DNA of 64,000 bases from Actinomycetes bacterium (GTDB taxonomy: Bacteria; Actinomycetota; Acidimicrobiia; Acidimicrobiales; Aldehydirespiratoraceae): contig JAJRXC010000111.1 in the NCBI GenBank assembly GCA_024276495.1, forward strand, positions 1 through 64,000. The letters run 5' to 3'. The notes below the pieces were generated by a model. That model worked only from the letters and a program-made list of their open reading frames with translations, made no database searches and had not been told where the DNA came from. Each line of letters starts with the position of its first letter. The first letter of the stretch is position 1. Below are positions 41,125-49,500 of the stretch, one piece after another. The position numbers were made by a program, and so were the translations under genes.

Positions 41125-42596
41125 GTCGCGGACACTAGCGGTTGGTTGCGGGTGCGCACGAGGCGAATCGCGCTCGGGATCGAAGCCGTCACCGCGGCCG
41201 CGACGATGAGGATCGCCAACGTGTAGCCGTCGCCGATCGCGTCGAGGACGTCTGCCGATGTCGCCACGGTCTCGCCGCCGAGGACCTTGCGGACGATCTC
41301 GACATCGCCCGTGCGACGATCCACGACCGCCAGCGTGACCGCGCCCACCACGGCGATGCCGAACGTGAGCGCGATCGTACGCAGGAACTGGTGCGCGCCG
41401 TTGAGCCGGCCCATCTCGGTCACCCGGGTGCGTGACTGGAGCAACGCCGAACCCGTCGACGTCACCATCCCGACGCCGGATCCGAACCACACGAACACGC
41501 CGTAGACGAGCACCAGCGGGGCGTCGACGGCAATCGCGAGGGCGGTCGCGAACGCGGCCGAAGTGGCGATCAGGGAGCCCAACAACGCCACCCACTCACC
41601 GGCCCACCGGTCCTGGAGCCGACTCGCCACATAGGCGCTCCCCGTCCAACCGATCGTGAGGAACAGCACACCGAACGCGGCGATGCTCGCGCTCTGACCC
41701 CGCACCGTGCGCAGGTACAGCGGCAAGAACGCGTCGGCGCCCACCCCGCCGGCGAGCACGGCCATCGAGGTGAGGTGAACGACGCGGTAGCGCGGATCGA
41801 GCACGTGGGGGATGCGCACCACCGGATCGGGGATGCGGCCGGCCCACCAGACATAGACGGTCGTCGTCGTCACCACGACCACGCCGGCGACCGCGATGAT
41901 GGAGAGCTGGGCCGACGCGAGCGCGAGTGCCCCGGTGGTCAACACCGCGATCAGGGCCAGCCCGACGCGATCGAAGGCCTGTCGTTCGGCACTGTCGGGT
42001 CGGCCGGGGATCCGGTTCCAGCCGATGATCGCGGCCAGCGCGGTGACCGGGACGTTCACGACGAAGATGCCCCGCCAGCCGACCGTTGCCACCAACAAGG
42101 CGGCCAGGGCCGGGCCGGCGACACCGACGACACCCCACACCGACGAGGTCAGGGCGAACGCCCTCGGCCGTAGCCTTTCGGGGATCGCGAGGCCGATGCT
42201 GGCCATCGCCACCGTCATGATCATGCCCGAGAAGATGCCCTGGGCGGCCCGGGCCACCAGGAGCAGGGTCATCGTCGGTGACGCGGCGACCAGCAGCGAG
42301 GTAACGAGGAATCCGACCGCGGCGATGCGAAACGTCTGGCGGGCGCCGAAGCCGTCGACCACCGGACCCGAGGCCAGGATGGCCACGGCCGACGTCAAGA
42401 GACTGATCGTGATGACGAACGGGAGCAGCGAGATGCCGCCCAGGTCATCGCCGATGTCGGGCAACGCGGCGGTCGCCGAGAGGTTGTTGTACGACGCGAT
42501 GGCGACGATCGACATGAGGGCCAACAGGATCGATCGCCGCTCCGGGGCGAAGAGTCGTTCGCTGTTGTCGGGGGAGCTCGCCGGTGTCGCGCTCAT
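41121..42596 (-). CDS. MFS transporter, DHA2-like drug/metabolite exporter
   Basis: 491 residues with about 14 membrane helices, the number of the DHA2 (EmrB/QacA) group. Helix 1-2 region SYNNLSATAALPDIGDDLGG, the motif A-like loop DGFGARQTFRIA, and helix 5 motif C-like VWGVVGVAGPALAALL support an exporter-type MFS protein. It overlaps DUF2889 upstream and the dehydrogenase downstream by 4 bp each, so it probably moves the substrate or product of the same pathway. Confidence 0.85.
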   Translation of the reverse strand: MSATPASSPDNSERLFAPERRSILLALMSIVAIASYNNLSATAALPDIGDDLGGISLLPFVITISLLTSAVAILASGPVVDGFGARQTFRIAAVGFLVTSLLVAASPTMTLLLVARAAQGIFSGMIMTVAMASIGLAIPERLRPRAFALTSSVWGVVGVAGPALAALLVATVGWRGIFVVNVPVTALAAIIGWNRIPGRPDSAERQAFDRVGLALIAVLTTGALALASAQLSIIAVAGVVVVTTTTVYVWWAGRIPDPVVRIPHVLDPRYRVVHLTSMAVLAGGVGADAFLPLYLRTVRGQSASIAAFGVLFLTIGWTGSAYVASRLQDRWAGEWVALLGSLIATSAAFATALAIAVDAPLVLVYGVFVWFGSGVGMVTSTGSALLQSRTRVTEMGRLNGAHQFLRTIALTFGIAVVGAVTLAVVDRRTGDVEIVRKVLGGETVATSADVLDAIGDGYTLAILIVAAAVTASIPSAIRLVRTRNQPLVSAT

Positions 42597-43423
42597 CGGT
42601 TGCGGGCGTCGAAGTCGGCGAGGAGCAGCTCGGGATGATCGGTGAAGTCGCGACCGGCCCCCTTGCGGCGGATCGCCAGCGGGGCGTGCTCGGGCTGGAA
42701 CGCGTGACAGATCCCGCTCATGACCTCCATCAACGGTTCGGCGGTGTCCATCGCGTCGAGGTCGGTCATTCGGCCATGGCTGATGTCGCACGCCCGACGC
42801 AACGCCACCGCGGCTTCGGCCGTCTCATCGGCCAGGTTCGCGGCCGCCCACGGGATGAAACCCTGCCACAGCGGCGCGTCGACCCACTCGGGTGGACCCA
42901 GCACCGTACGGTCACGGAGATGCCACTCGAGCAGCAGCTCGCCGTCGCGCCAAAGCCGGGCGTGCCGGTCGCCGGCCTCGACCGAGGCATCGTCGACGGT
43001 CATGTCGTAGAGCCGGTCGCCGTCGACGCCGCGGGCGGCGTGGGTGACGAGCAACCCGGCGAGGTCGAACATGTGGGTGCAGTTCCGTCGGGCATCGAGA
43101 TGGCGCAGCGCGAGGGGTCCCGTCCTGAGCCGAGTGCCGGTGACCGCCCGGATCGGCTCACCCGCGCCCATGCACATCGTCCACGGCGAGCGCACCCCGG
43201 ACCCCTCGATCCTGGTCACCCGCCGGCCGTCGTGATCGAACGCCACCCGAAAATGGTGGAAGTCGTCTTCGAGCTCACCGACGGCCCGGGAACCGGAGAG
43301 CCGCAAGAGAATTCGTCGACGGTACGTTCCCCGCCCGTACTCGCGGCCGTAGGCCCTCGGCGCCTCGTCGACCCGGTCGAACGGGTCGCGGGTGGCACGG
43401 TCGGGAGCGGGGCGTGTCGTCAT
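42593..43423 (-). CDS. DUF2889 domain protein
   Basis: 276 residues matching DUF2889: YRRRILLRLSG, LEDDFHHFRVAFDHDGRRV, RSPWTMCMGAGEPIRAVTG and the NCTHMFDLAGLLVTHAARG core with conserved Asn-Cys-Thr-His. The family is of unknown biochemical role; my impression, untested here, is that members often lie beside catabolic or CoA-ester genes. ATG at 43423 chosen; a GTG four codons earlier is possible. It heads a three-gene operon and diverges from the LLM oxidoreductase with only 43 bp between starts. Confidence 0.8.
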   Translation of the reverse strand: MTTRPAPDRATRDPFDRVDEAPRAYGREYGRGTYRRRILLRLSGSRAVGELEDDFHHFRVAFDHDGRRVTRIEGSGVRSPWTMCMGAGEPIRAVTGTRLRTGPLALRHLDARRNCTHMFDLAGLLVTHAARGVDGDRLYDMTVDDASVEAGDRHARLWRDGELLLEWHLRDRTVLGPPEWVDAPLWQGFIPWAAANLADETAEAAVALRRACDISHGRMTDLDAMDTAEPLMEVMSGICHAFQPEHAPLAIRRKGAGRDFTDHPELLLADFDARNR

Positions 43424-43453
43424 CGCGTTGGGCACGCTACCGGGACCAGGCCG

Positions 43454-43459
43454 TAAGGT
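43454..43459 (+). promoter_or_regulatory. -10 hexamer of the LLM-crotonase operon
   Basis: TAAGGT, 7 nt before the ATG at 43467. The whole divergent promoter region is 43 bp. Confidence 0.4.
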
Positions 43460-43466
43460 CCCTGAG

Positions 43467-44555
43467 ATGTTGCTCGGCTACGGACTCGACCTCTACCGCA
43501 GCGCCCGGCTGGAAGTACCGGTCGAACGGGTGCAGTTCGTGGAGCAGCTCGGGTACCACTCGGTGTGGACGGCCGAGGCCTACGGCTGCGACGCCCTCAC
43601 CCCCCTGGCCTTTCTCGCTGCCCACACGGACCGCATCAAGCTGGCGACCGGCGTCGTGCAGCTCGCGGCCCGCACCCCGACCGCCACCGCGATGCAGGCC
43701 ATGTCGATCGACGCGATGGCCGGCGGCGGGCGCGTGATCATCGGTCTCGGGGTGTCGGGTCCCCAGATCGTCGAGGGGTGGTACGGCCAACCGTGGGGGT
43801 CGCCGGTCAAACGGCTGCGTGACTATGTGGCGATCATGCGCAAGGTCATCGCCCGCGACGAACCGGTGACGCACGACGGCGCCGAGATCTCGCTGCCCTA
43901 CGACGGTCCCGGCGCGATCGGCCAGGGCAAGCCGCTCAAGTCGATCCTGCACCCGGCCGGCGACATCGAGATCTGGATCGCGGCCGGTGCCCCGCTCAAC
44001 ACCGCGCTCGCCGCGGAGGTGTGCGACGGCTGGTTGCCGATGGGATACGGGTCCGACGGCTGGGAGATCCACGGACCCGACCTCGAGCGGGGTTGGGCCC
44101 GCCGAGGTGGACGCCCCGACGGGTTCGACATCATGGGTGGCATCACGATCGAGATCACCGACGACGTGCAGGCTGCCATCGACGCGAAGAAGCCGCTCAC
44201 CGGGATGTACGTCGGCGGCATGGGAAGCGAGTCGAAGAACTTCCACAAGGACGCGATGGCCCGCCGAGGTTTCCCCGAGGCAGCCGAACGCATCCAGGAG
44301 CTCTGGCTCGCGGGTCGCAAGGACGAGGCGATCGCGGCGGTGCCCGACGAGTACATCGACGACGGCGCCCTGTTCGGCACCGCCGACCGGATCCGATCCC
44401 GGTGGGCCGACGTGGTTCCCGCGGGGGTGACCGGGCTCATCGTGCGCACCGACTCCGACGAGGGCCTCGAGCTCGCCGCGGAGATGGCCAGCACCCGTGA
44501 CATCGTGGCCTCGTACCCCGAAGGAGCCCCGTACCCCAAAGGAGAACGTGGATGA
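43467..44555 (+). CDS. LLM-class (F420-dependent type) oxidoreductase
   Basis: 362 residues, TIM-barrel luciferase-like family. Seen are MLLGYGLDLY, LGYHSVWTAEAYGCDALTPLAFLAAHT, the LATGVVQLAARTPTATAMQAMSID cofactor strand, and GRVIIGLGVSGPQIVEGW. In actinobacteria this subgroup generally uses F420. It may oxidise or reduce a pathway intermediate; substrate unknown. Its stop overlaps the first crotonase start (ATGA). Confidence 0.88.
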   Translation: MLLGYGLDLYRSARLEVPVERVQFVEQLGYHSVWTAEAYGCDALTPLAFLAAHTDRIKLATGVVQLAARTPTATAMQAMSIDAMAGGGRVIIGLGVSGPQIVEGWYGQPWGSPVKRLRDYVAIMRKVIARDEPVTHDGAEISLPYDGPGAIGQGKPLKSILHPAGDIEIWIAAGAPLNTALAAEVCDGWLPMGYGSDGWEIHGPDLERGWARRGGRPDGFDIMGGITIEITDDVQAAIDAKKPLTGMYVGGMGSESKNFHKDAMARRGFPEAAERIQELWLAGRKDEAIAAVPDEYIDDGALFGTADRIRSRWADVVPAGVTGLIVRTDSDEGLELAAEMASTRDIVASYPEGAPYPKGERG

Positions 44556-45340
44556 CGACGCGACTGGTGACCGTCGAGGAGGCCGCACCCCACGTGCGCT
44601 ACGTCACCCTCGATCGCCCCGAGAAGCGCAACGCCATCTCCACCCCGATGCGGGCGGAGCTCTTCGCGATCCTCCACGCGCATGATGTCGACGACGACGT
44701 CCGGGTGTCGATCGTGCGGGGTGCCGGGGTGTGCTTCTCGTCGGGTTACGACCTTCGCAGCCCTCTGATGGACGACCCGCCCTACCCGTCGGCCCCCGGC
44801 GACGGCCAGTGGACCCGTCAGGCGACCGACGGCTGGTTCTCCATCTGGGATCTGGCCAAGCCGGTGATCGCCCAGGTGCACGGCTACGCGATGGCCGGTG
44901 CCACCGAGCTCGCGTCGGCCTGCGACCTCGTCTATGTCGCCGACGATGCCCTGATCAGCTATCCGGTGGTGCGGGTCGCGTCGCCGCCGGACTGGCAGTA
45001 CCACGAGCCGCTCATGGGGATGCGCCACGCGATGGAGGTCATGCTCACCGGCGACGCTATGGACGGCATCGAGGCGGCCCGGACCGGGTGGGCCAACCGT
45101 TCGTACCCGGCCGACATGTTGGAGGCGGAGGTGCTGGCCATCGCCGAACGCATCGCCGGCATCGAGACCGACCTCGCCCAGATCCACAAGCGAATGGTCC
45201 ACCGTCAGTTCGACGTCGGTGGTGGCCGGGCCGCGATCCGCGCCGGTCAGGAGTTCCAGGCCCTTGCCGGCCATCAGGCGTCGGTGGCCGGCTTTCGGGC
45301 CGATCCACTGGCCGCGATGAAGAAGACGGTGCGCGAATGA
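44552..45340 (+). CDS. enoyl-CoA hydratase/isomerase family protein (first copy)
   Basis: 262 residues, crotonase fold. CoA-binding/oxyanion elements: DRPEKRNAIS, GAGVCFSSGYDLR and GYAMAGATELASACDLVYVA. The active-site region that normally carries the two catalytic glutamates reads SPPDWQYHEPLMGM, so the reaction may not be simple hydration. The C-terminal helices are of normal length. ATGA overlaps on both sides place it in an operon LLM-crotonase-crotonase. Confidence 0.85.
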   Translation: MTTRLVTVEEAAPHVRYVTLDRPEKRNAISTPMRAELFAILHAHDVDDDVRVSIVRGAGVCFSSGYDLRSPLMDDPPYPSAPGDGQWTRQATDGWFSIWDLAKPVIAQVHGYAMAGATELASACDLVYVADDALISYPVVRVASPPDWQYHEPLMGMRHAMEVMLTGDAMDGIEAARTGWANRSYPADMLEAEVLAIAERIAGIETDLAQIHKRMVHRQFDVGGGRAAIRAGQEFQALAGHQASVAGFRADPLAAMKKTVRE

Positions 45341-46134
45341 CGCTCTCTGATCCCCATCCCCACATCCATGTCGCGATCGACGACGACGTCGGCCGCATTC
45401 GTCTGGATCGGCCGGCCCGGCTGAACGCCTGCACCGGAGTGATGTTCGACGCGTTGCACGAGGCGGCGATGACGATGCGGGTGGCGGCGCCGCGGGTGGT
45501 CGTGTTCGAGGGGGCGGGGGGCAACTTCTGCTCCGGAGCCGATGTGAGCGGTGACGACAACGAGCGGATCGAGGGCGCCGACCACGCCCTGCACACGATG
45601 CGTCGGATCGGCGACGCGGTCATCGCGCTCCATGATCTGCCCATGCCCACGATCGCCGCCGTCGACGGGGTGGCCGTCGGGGCCGGGTTCGGGCTGGCCC
45701 TCGCGGCCGATCTGCTGGTGTGCACCGACCGTGCCCGGTTCTCGCTGATCTTCGCCCGCCGGGCCTTGTCACTGGATTTCGGGACGTCGTATCTCCTTCC
45801 GCAACGGGTCGGGCTGCACCATGCCAAGGAGATGGCGTTCACGGCCGACGTGATCGGGGCCGAACGCGCGGCCGAGATCGGGTTCGTGAACCGGGTGGTG
45901 GCCGTCGACGAGCTCGACGATGCGGTGGACGCGTTCGTGCGCCGCATCGTGGCCGGCCCACCACTCGCCCTGTCGATGTCGAAACGGCTGCTCGACAACG
46001 CGGCGACATCGAGTCTGGCCCAGGCGGTCGAGGCCGAGGGGCTCGCCCAAAATGTCAACTTCGGCACCGCGGATGTCGCCGAGGCGGCCGCCGCGTTCGT
46101 GGAGAAGCGCGACACCCGTTTCCGCGGCACCTGA
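45337..46134 (+). CDS. enoyl-CoA hydratase/isomerase family protein (second copy)
   Basis: 265 residues, crotonase fold: RLDRPARLNACTG, GGNFCSGADVSG (oxyanion), GVAVGAGFGLALAADLLV, and ALSLDFGTSYLLPQRVG, whose Asp lies where PaaG-type isomerases carry theirs. It resembles PaaG-like isomerases more than the first copy does. It starts within the previous stop (ATGA). A weak stem (46123-46128 with 46135-46140) spans its stop codon and may be the operon terminator. Confidence 0.85.
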   Translation: MTLSDPHPHIHVAIDDDVGRIRLDRPARLNACTGVMFDALHEAAMTMRVAAPRVVVFEGAGGNFCSGADVSGDDNERIEGADHALHTMRRIGDAVIALHDLPMPTIAAVDGVAVGAGFGLALAADLLVCTDRARFSLIFARRALSLDFGTSYLLPQRVGLHHAKEMAFTADVIGAERAAEIGFVNRVVAVDELDDAVDAFVRRIVAGPPLALSMSKRLLDNAATSSLAQAVEAEGLAQNVNFGTADVAEAAAAFVEKRDTRFRGT

Positions 46135-46219
46135 GCCGCGCCGCCCGACCGATTCGCGCCGCAATGGGGAAATCTCATTGATCTTCTTGCATTCTCCCCG
46201 CCTTTCTGGCAGCGTGTGG

Positions 46220-46225
46220 TATAAT
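46220..46225 (+). promoter_or_regulatory. extended -10 promoter of the WXG100-EssC locus
   Basis: A consensus TATAAT preceded by TGG (TGnTATAAT, an extended -10), in an AT-rich patch (about 46160-46260) unlike its surroundings. No good -35 lies at 16-18 bp. The leader would be about 38 nt and includes AGGAGG at 46259-46264. Confidence 0.65.
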
Positions 46226-46269
46226 GAAATGCATTCACAAATAGTGACATGCAGCGAACAGGAGGATCC

Positions 46270-46545
46270 ATGGCCGGCGACATGCTGGTGATGAGCAAGT
46301 CACAGATGGAACAACTCGCGGCGACGTTCGGCCGCCAGAGCCAGGCCGTACAAGACGTCATCCGGGCGATCCAGGGAGGGCTCGACGGCACCACGTGGCA
46401 GGGAAACCGGGCCGATCGCTTCCGTCAGCTCTGGGACACCGAGTTTCGGCCCAACCTGATGAGCCTCGTCGACGCGCTGGGGGAACATTCCACCTTCATC
46501 GGTCGCGAGCTCCAGGCCGGCGTCACCGCGCTCGACACGGTCTGA
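46270..46545 (+). CDS. WXG100-family type VII secretion substrate
   Basis: A 91-residue helical-hairpin protein with the turn motif TTWQGNRA (W43-x-G45), preceded and followed by amphipathic helices. ESAT-6/EsxA-like proteins of this type form dimers and are exported by FtsK-type ATPases. Only one WXG100 gene is present, so a homodimer, as in the firmicute (type VIIb) system, is likely. The strong AGGAGG 6 nt before the ATG and a consensus promoter suggest high expression. The EssC-like gene follows after 17 bp. Confidence 0.9.
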   Translation: MAGDMLVMSKSQMEQLAATFGRQSQAVQDVIRAIQGGLDGTTWQGNRADRFRQLWDTEFRPNLMSLVDALGEHSTFIGRELQAGVTALDTV

Positions 46546-46562
46546 CCCGACGCGACCGCACG

Positions 46563-49500
46563 GTGCGGATCGTTCACCGAACCCCGGCCGGTGACCGGGT
46601 CGTCGAACTCGAGATCAACGACCCGGATCGTCCGATCGCCGAGCTGCTCGGGGCCCTCGGCGTCTCGCCGCCCGACTCGATCGACGTCGTCATCGACGAC
46701 CGTCAGGTCGCCGCCGACTCCCCCCTGTCGGCGGTGACCATGTGCGAGGGGACCGTCGTCGATTCGACGCCGGCCCCCGCGGCCACCACCCCACCGGCGC
46801 GGACCCTCACCATCAGCGGAGGGGTCCGGGCCGGGGTGATGGTCGACGCCGCGCAGCCGGTGCGCGTCGGCCGCGGCCGGCGGGCCGATCTGCGGATCGC
46901 CGATCCCACCTTGTCGCCGAGTCATCTCTCGATCTCCGGGTCGGTCGTGTCAGACCTCGAGTCACGCAACGGCACCTCCATCGAGGGCCATGTGCTCCAC
47001 GGGTCCGCCCCGCTCGAGCCGGGGGCCAGCGTCCGGGCCGGCGCCACCCGGCTCTCGCTTCGGTCGAGGATCGACGATCGTCCCGTCGCGATCCTCTCCG
47101 CCCTCGGCGCGGTCGGTGGCACGATCCCGTTCAATCGACCACCGCGCCGGTGCCCGATCGCCGACGCGCCCGACCTGGTCGTCCCGGCCGCCCCGCCGCC
47201 GCCTCCGGCCACCGAACCCCTGTCGATCGCCGGCATCGTGGCGCCGGTCGCGGCGGGTGCGATCGTCGCGCTGCTGTTCTCACCGTTCATGGCGGTCTTC
47301 GCCGCGCTGGGCCCGGTTCTCACCATCGGCACCTGGTGGGAGCGGCGCCGGCGGGCCCGGCGGGCCCATCGGGCGACACTTCGGTCCCTGGCCGACGAGC
47401 TCGACCGGCTCGCGATCGCCCTCCCGGCCCGGCGACGCGCCGAGATCGTCCGGCAACGGGAACTGCATCCGGATCCGGCCGAGGTCGTCCGTCGGGCGGT
47501 GTCGCCGTCGGTCCGGTGCTGGGAGCGACGACCCGATGACGCCGACGCCTTCGTCGTGGGAATCGGCGGCACCGACACGCCGTACCGACCCGAGCTCGTG
47601 CCGGCCGTCGGCGACGCGGTCGCGCCGGAGGCGGAAGCGTTGCTGGCCGCCCAGCCGCTGATGCCCGATGTCCCGATTCCCGTCGACCTCTCGGCCGGTC
47701 ACGTGGTCGGGCTGATCGGTGACCGGACCGCCGCGGTGGCCGTGGCCCGGTCCCTGGTCCTCCAGTTGGTGACCCACCACGGCCCCGCCGACCTCGCCGT
47801 TGTCGTCGGCACCGACGATCCCTCCGAATGGGAGTGGTGCCGGTGGCTTCCCCACACCACGGATCACGCGGTGGGCCGCCGCGGCGCGAACGTGCTCGTC
47901 ACCACCGACACGACTGGCGCCGACCGCGCGCTCACCGCGGCCGGTGACCGCACCATCGTCGCGGTCCTCGATGGCGACGACCCCTTCCAGGGCCGCACGA
48001 CGGTCGGCCGTCGCCTGCTGCTCGGCGCGCACACCTCCGCCATCGTGCTCGTCGCCGACGCGCACCGGCTCCCCGCGGGCTGCGACCGCGTCGTGACCGT
48101 CGATGAGCTCGGCCAGGTCCAGGTCGTCGATCCACGCCGGTCCGATCGCGGCACGACCGGGCTCGGATGGGGACTCGACCGCTCGGTCGCCGCCGAGGCG
48201 AGTCGACGGCTGGCCCGCCTCGACGACCCGGAGTTGCCGATGGCGGGGGCCGGTGTCCCGGGCTCCGTCGGCCTCACCGGACTGCTCGGTGTGACCGGCG
48301 ACGACCCGGCCGAGATCGAGGCCCGCTGGGCCCGCACCGATGGCGGCGCCGGGTTGACCGCGCCGATCGGGATCGATGGCGACGGACCGGTCGTGCTCGA
48401 CTTCGTGGCCGACGGCCCGCATGTGCTGATCGGCGGCACTACCGGCTCGGGAAAATCCGAGCTCCTGCGATCGATGGTCGCGGCGGCCGGCGCGACCGCC
48501 GATCCCGATCATGTCGCGATGGTCCTGATCGACTACAAGGGCGGCGCCGCCTTCGACTGTTGCGCCGAGCTGCCCCACGTCGCCGGGCTCGTCACCGATC
48601 TCGACGACGAGCTCGCGGCCCGGGCGCTGCGGTGCCTCGATGCCGAGCTCCGCCATCGTGAGCGTCGACTGCGCGAGGTCGGCGCCGAGGACCTGGCGGC
48701 CTTCCGCTCGCTCGCCTCCGAGCACGACCTCGAGCCGTTGCCGCGGCTGCTGGTCGTCGTCGACGAGTTCGCGTCCCTGGCTGCCGATCTGCCCGACTTC
48801 CTCGACGCCCTCGTCGGCATCGCCCAGCGGGGTCGCAGCCTCGGCGTACACCTGGTCTTGGCCACCCAGCGACCGGCCGGAGTGGTGACCGACGACATCC
48901 GGGCCAATGCCGGATGCCGCATCGCGTTGCGGGTCACCGATCGCACCGAGTCGGTCGACGTGATCGGCGGACCGGAGGCCGCGGTGATCCCCCGAAATCG
49001 GCCGGGTCGGGCGATCGCCCGTTTCGGGCCGGGCGAGCTCGTCATGTTCCAGTCGGCGCTGTCGACCGGGCACTCCACGGGCCGGGCCGGCCTGTCGGTG
49101 CGCAGGCCCGGCGCGGCCCCAGACGACGAACCCGTGGCGGGGCCGAACGACCTCCGGCGGCTCGTCGACACGATCGTGCGCGCCCACGAGGCCCGAGGCG
49201 GCCGTCGGCCCCGACCTCCGTGGCCGCCCCCGCTTCCCGCGCGGATCGTTCGGGACGAGATCGACACCGGCCGGGTCGAGCCCGACTGGTTCATGGTCGA
49301 CCAACCCGACGAGCAACGGCGCTCGCGGTCGGGCTGGCGGCCCGACGACGGCCAACTCGTGGTCGTCGGTGGCCCCGGCGCGGGGGCCACCACCACCCTC
49401 GCGACCGCAGTGCTTGCCACCACCCGTGGTCTCGGGGCCGACTCGCCCCACGTCCACATCATCGACCTCGATGCCGGACGACTGGCACCGCTGGCCGACC

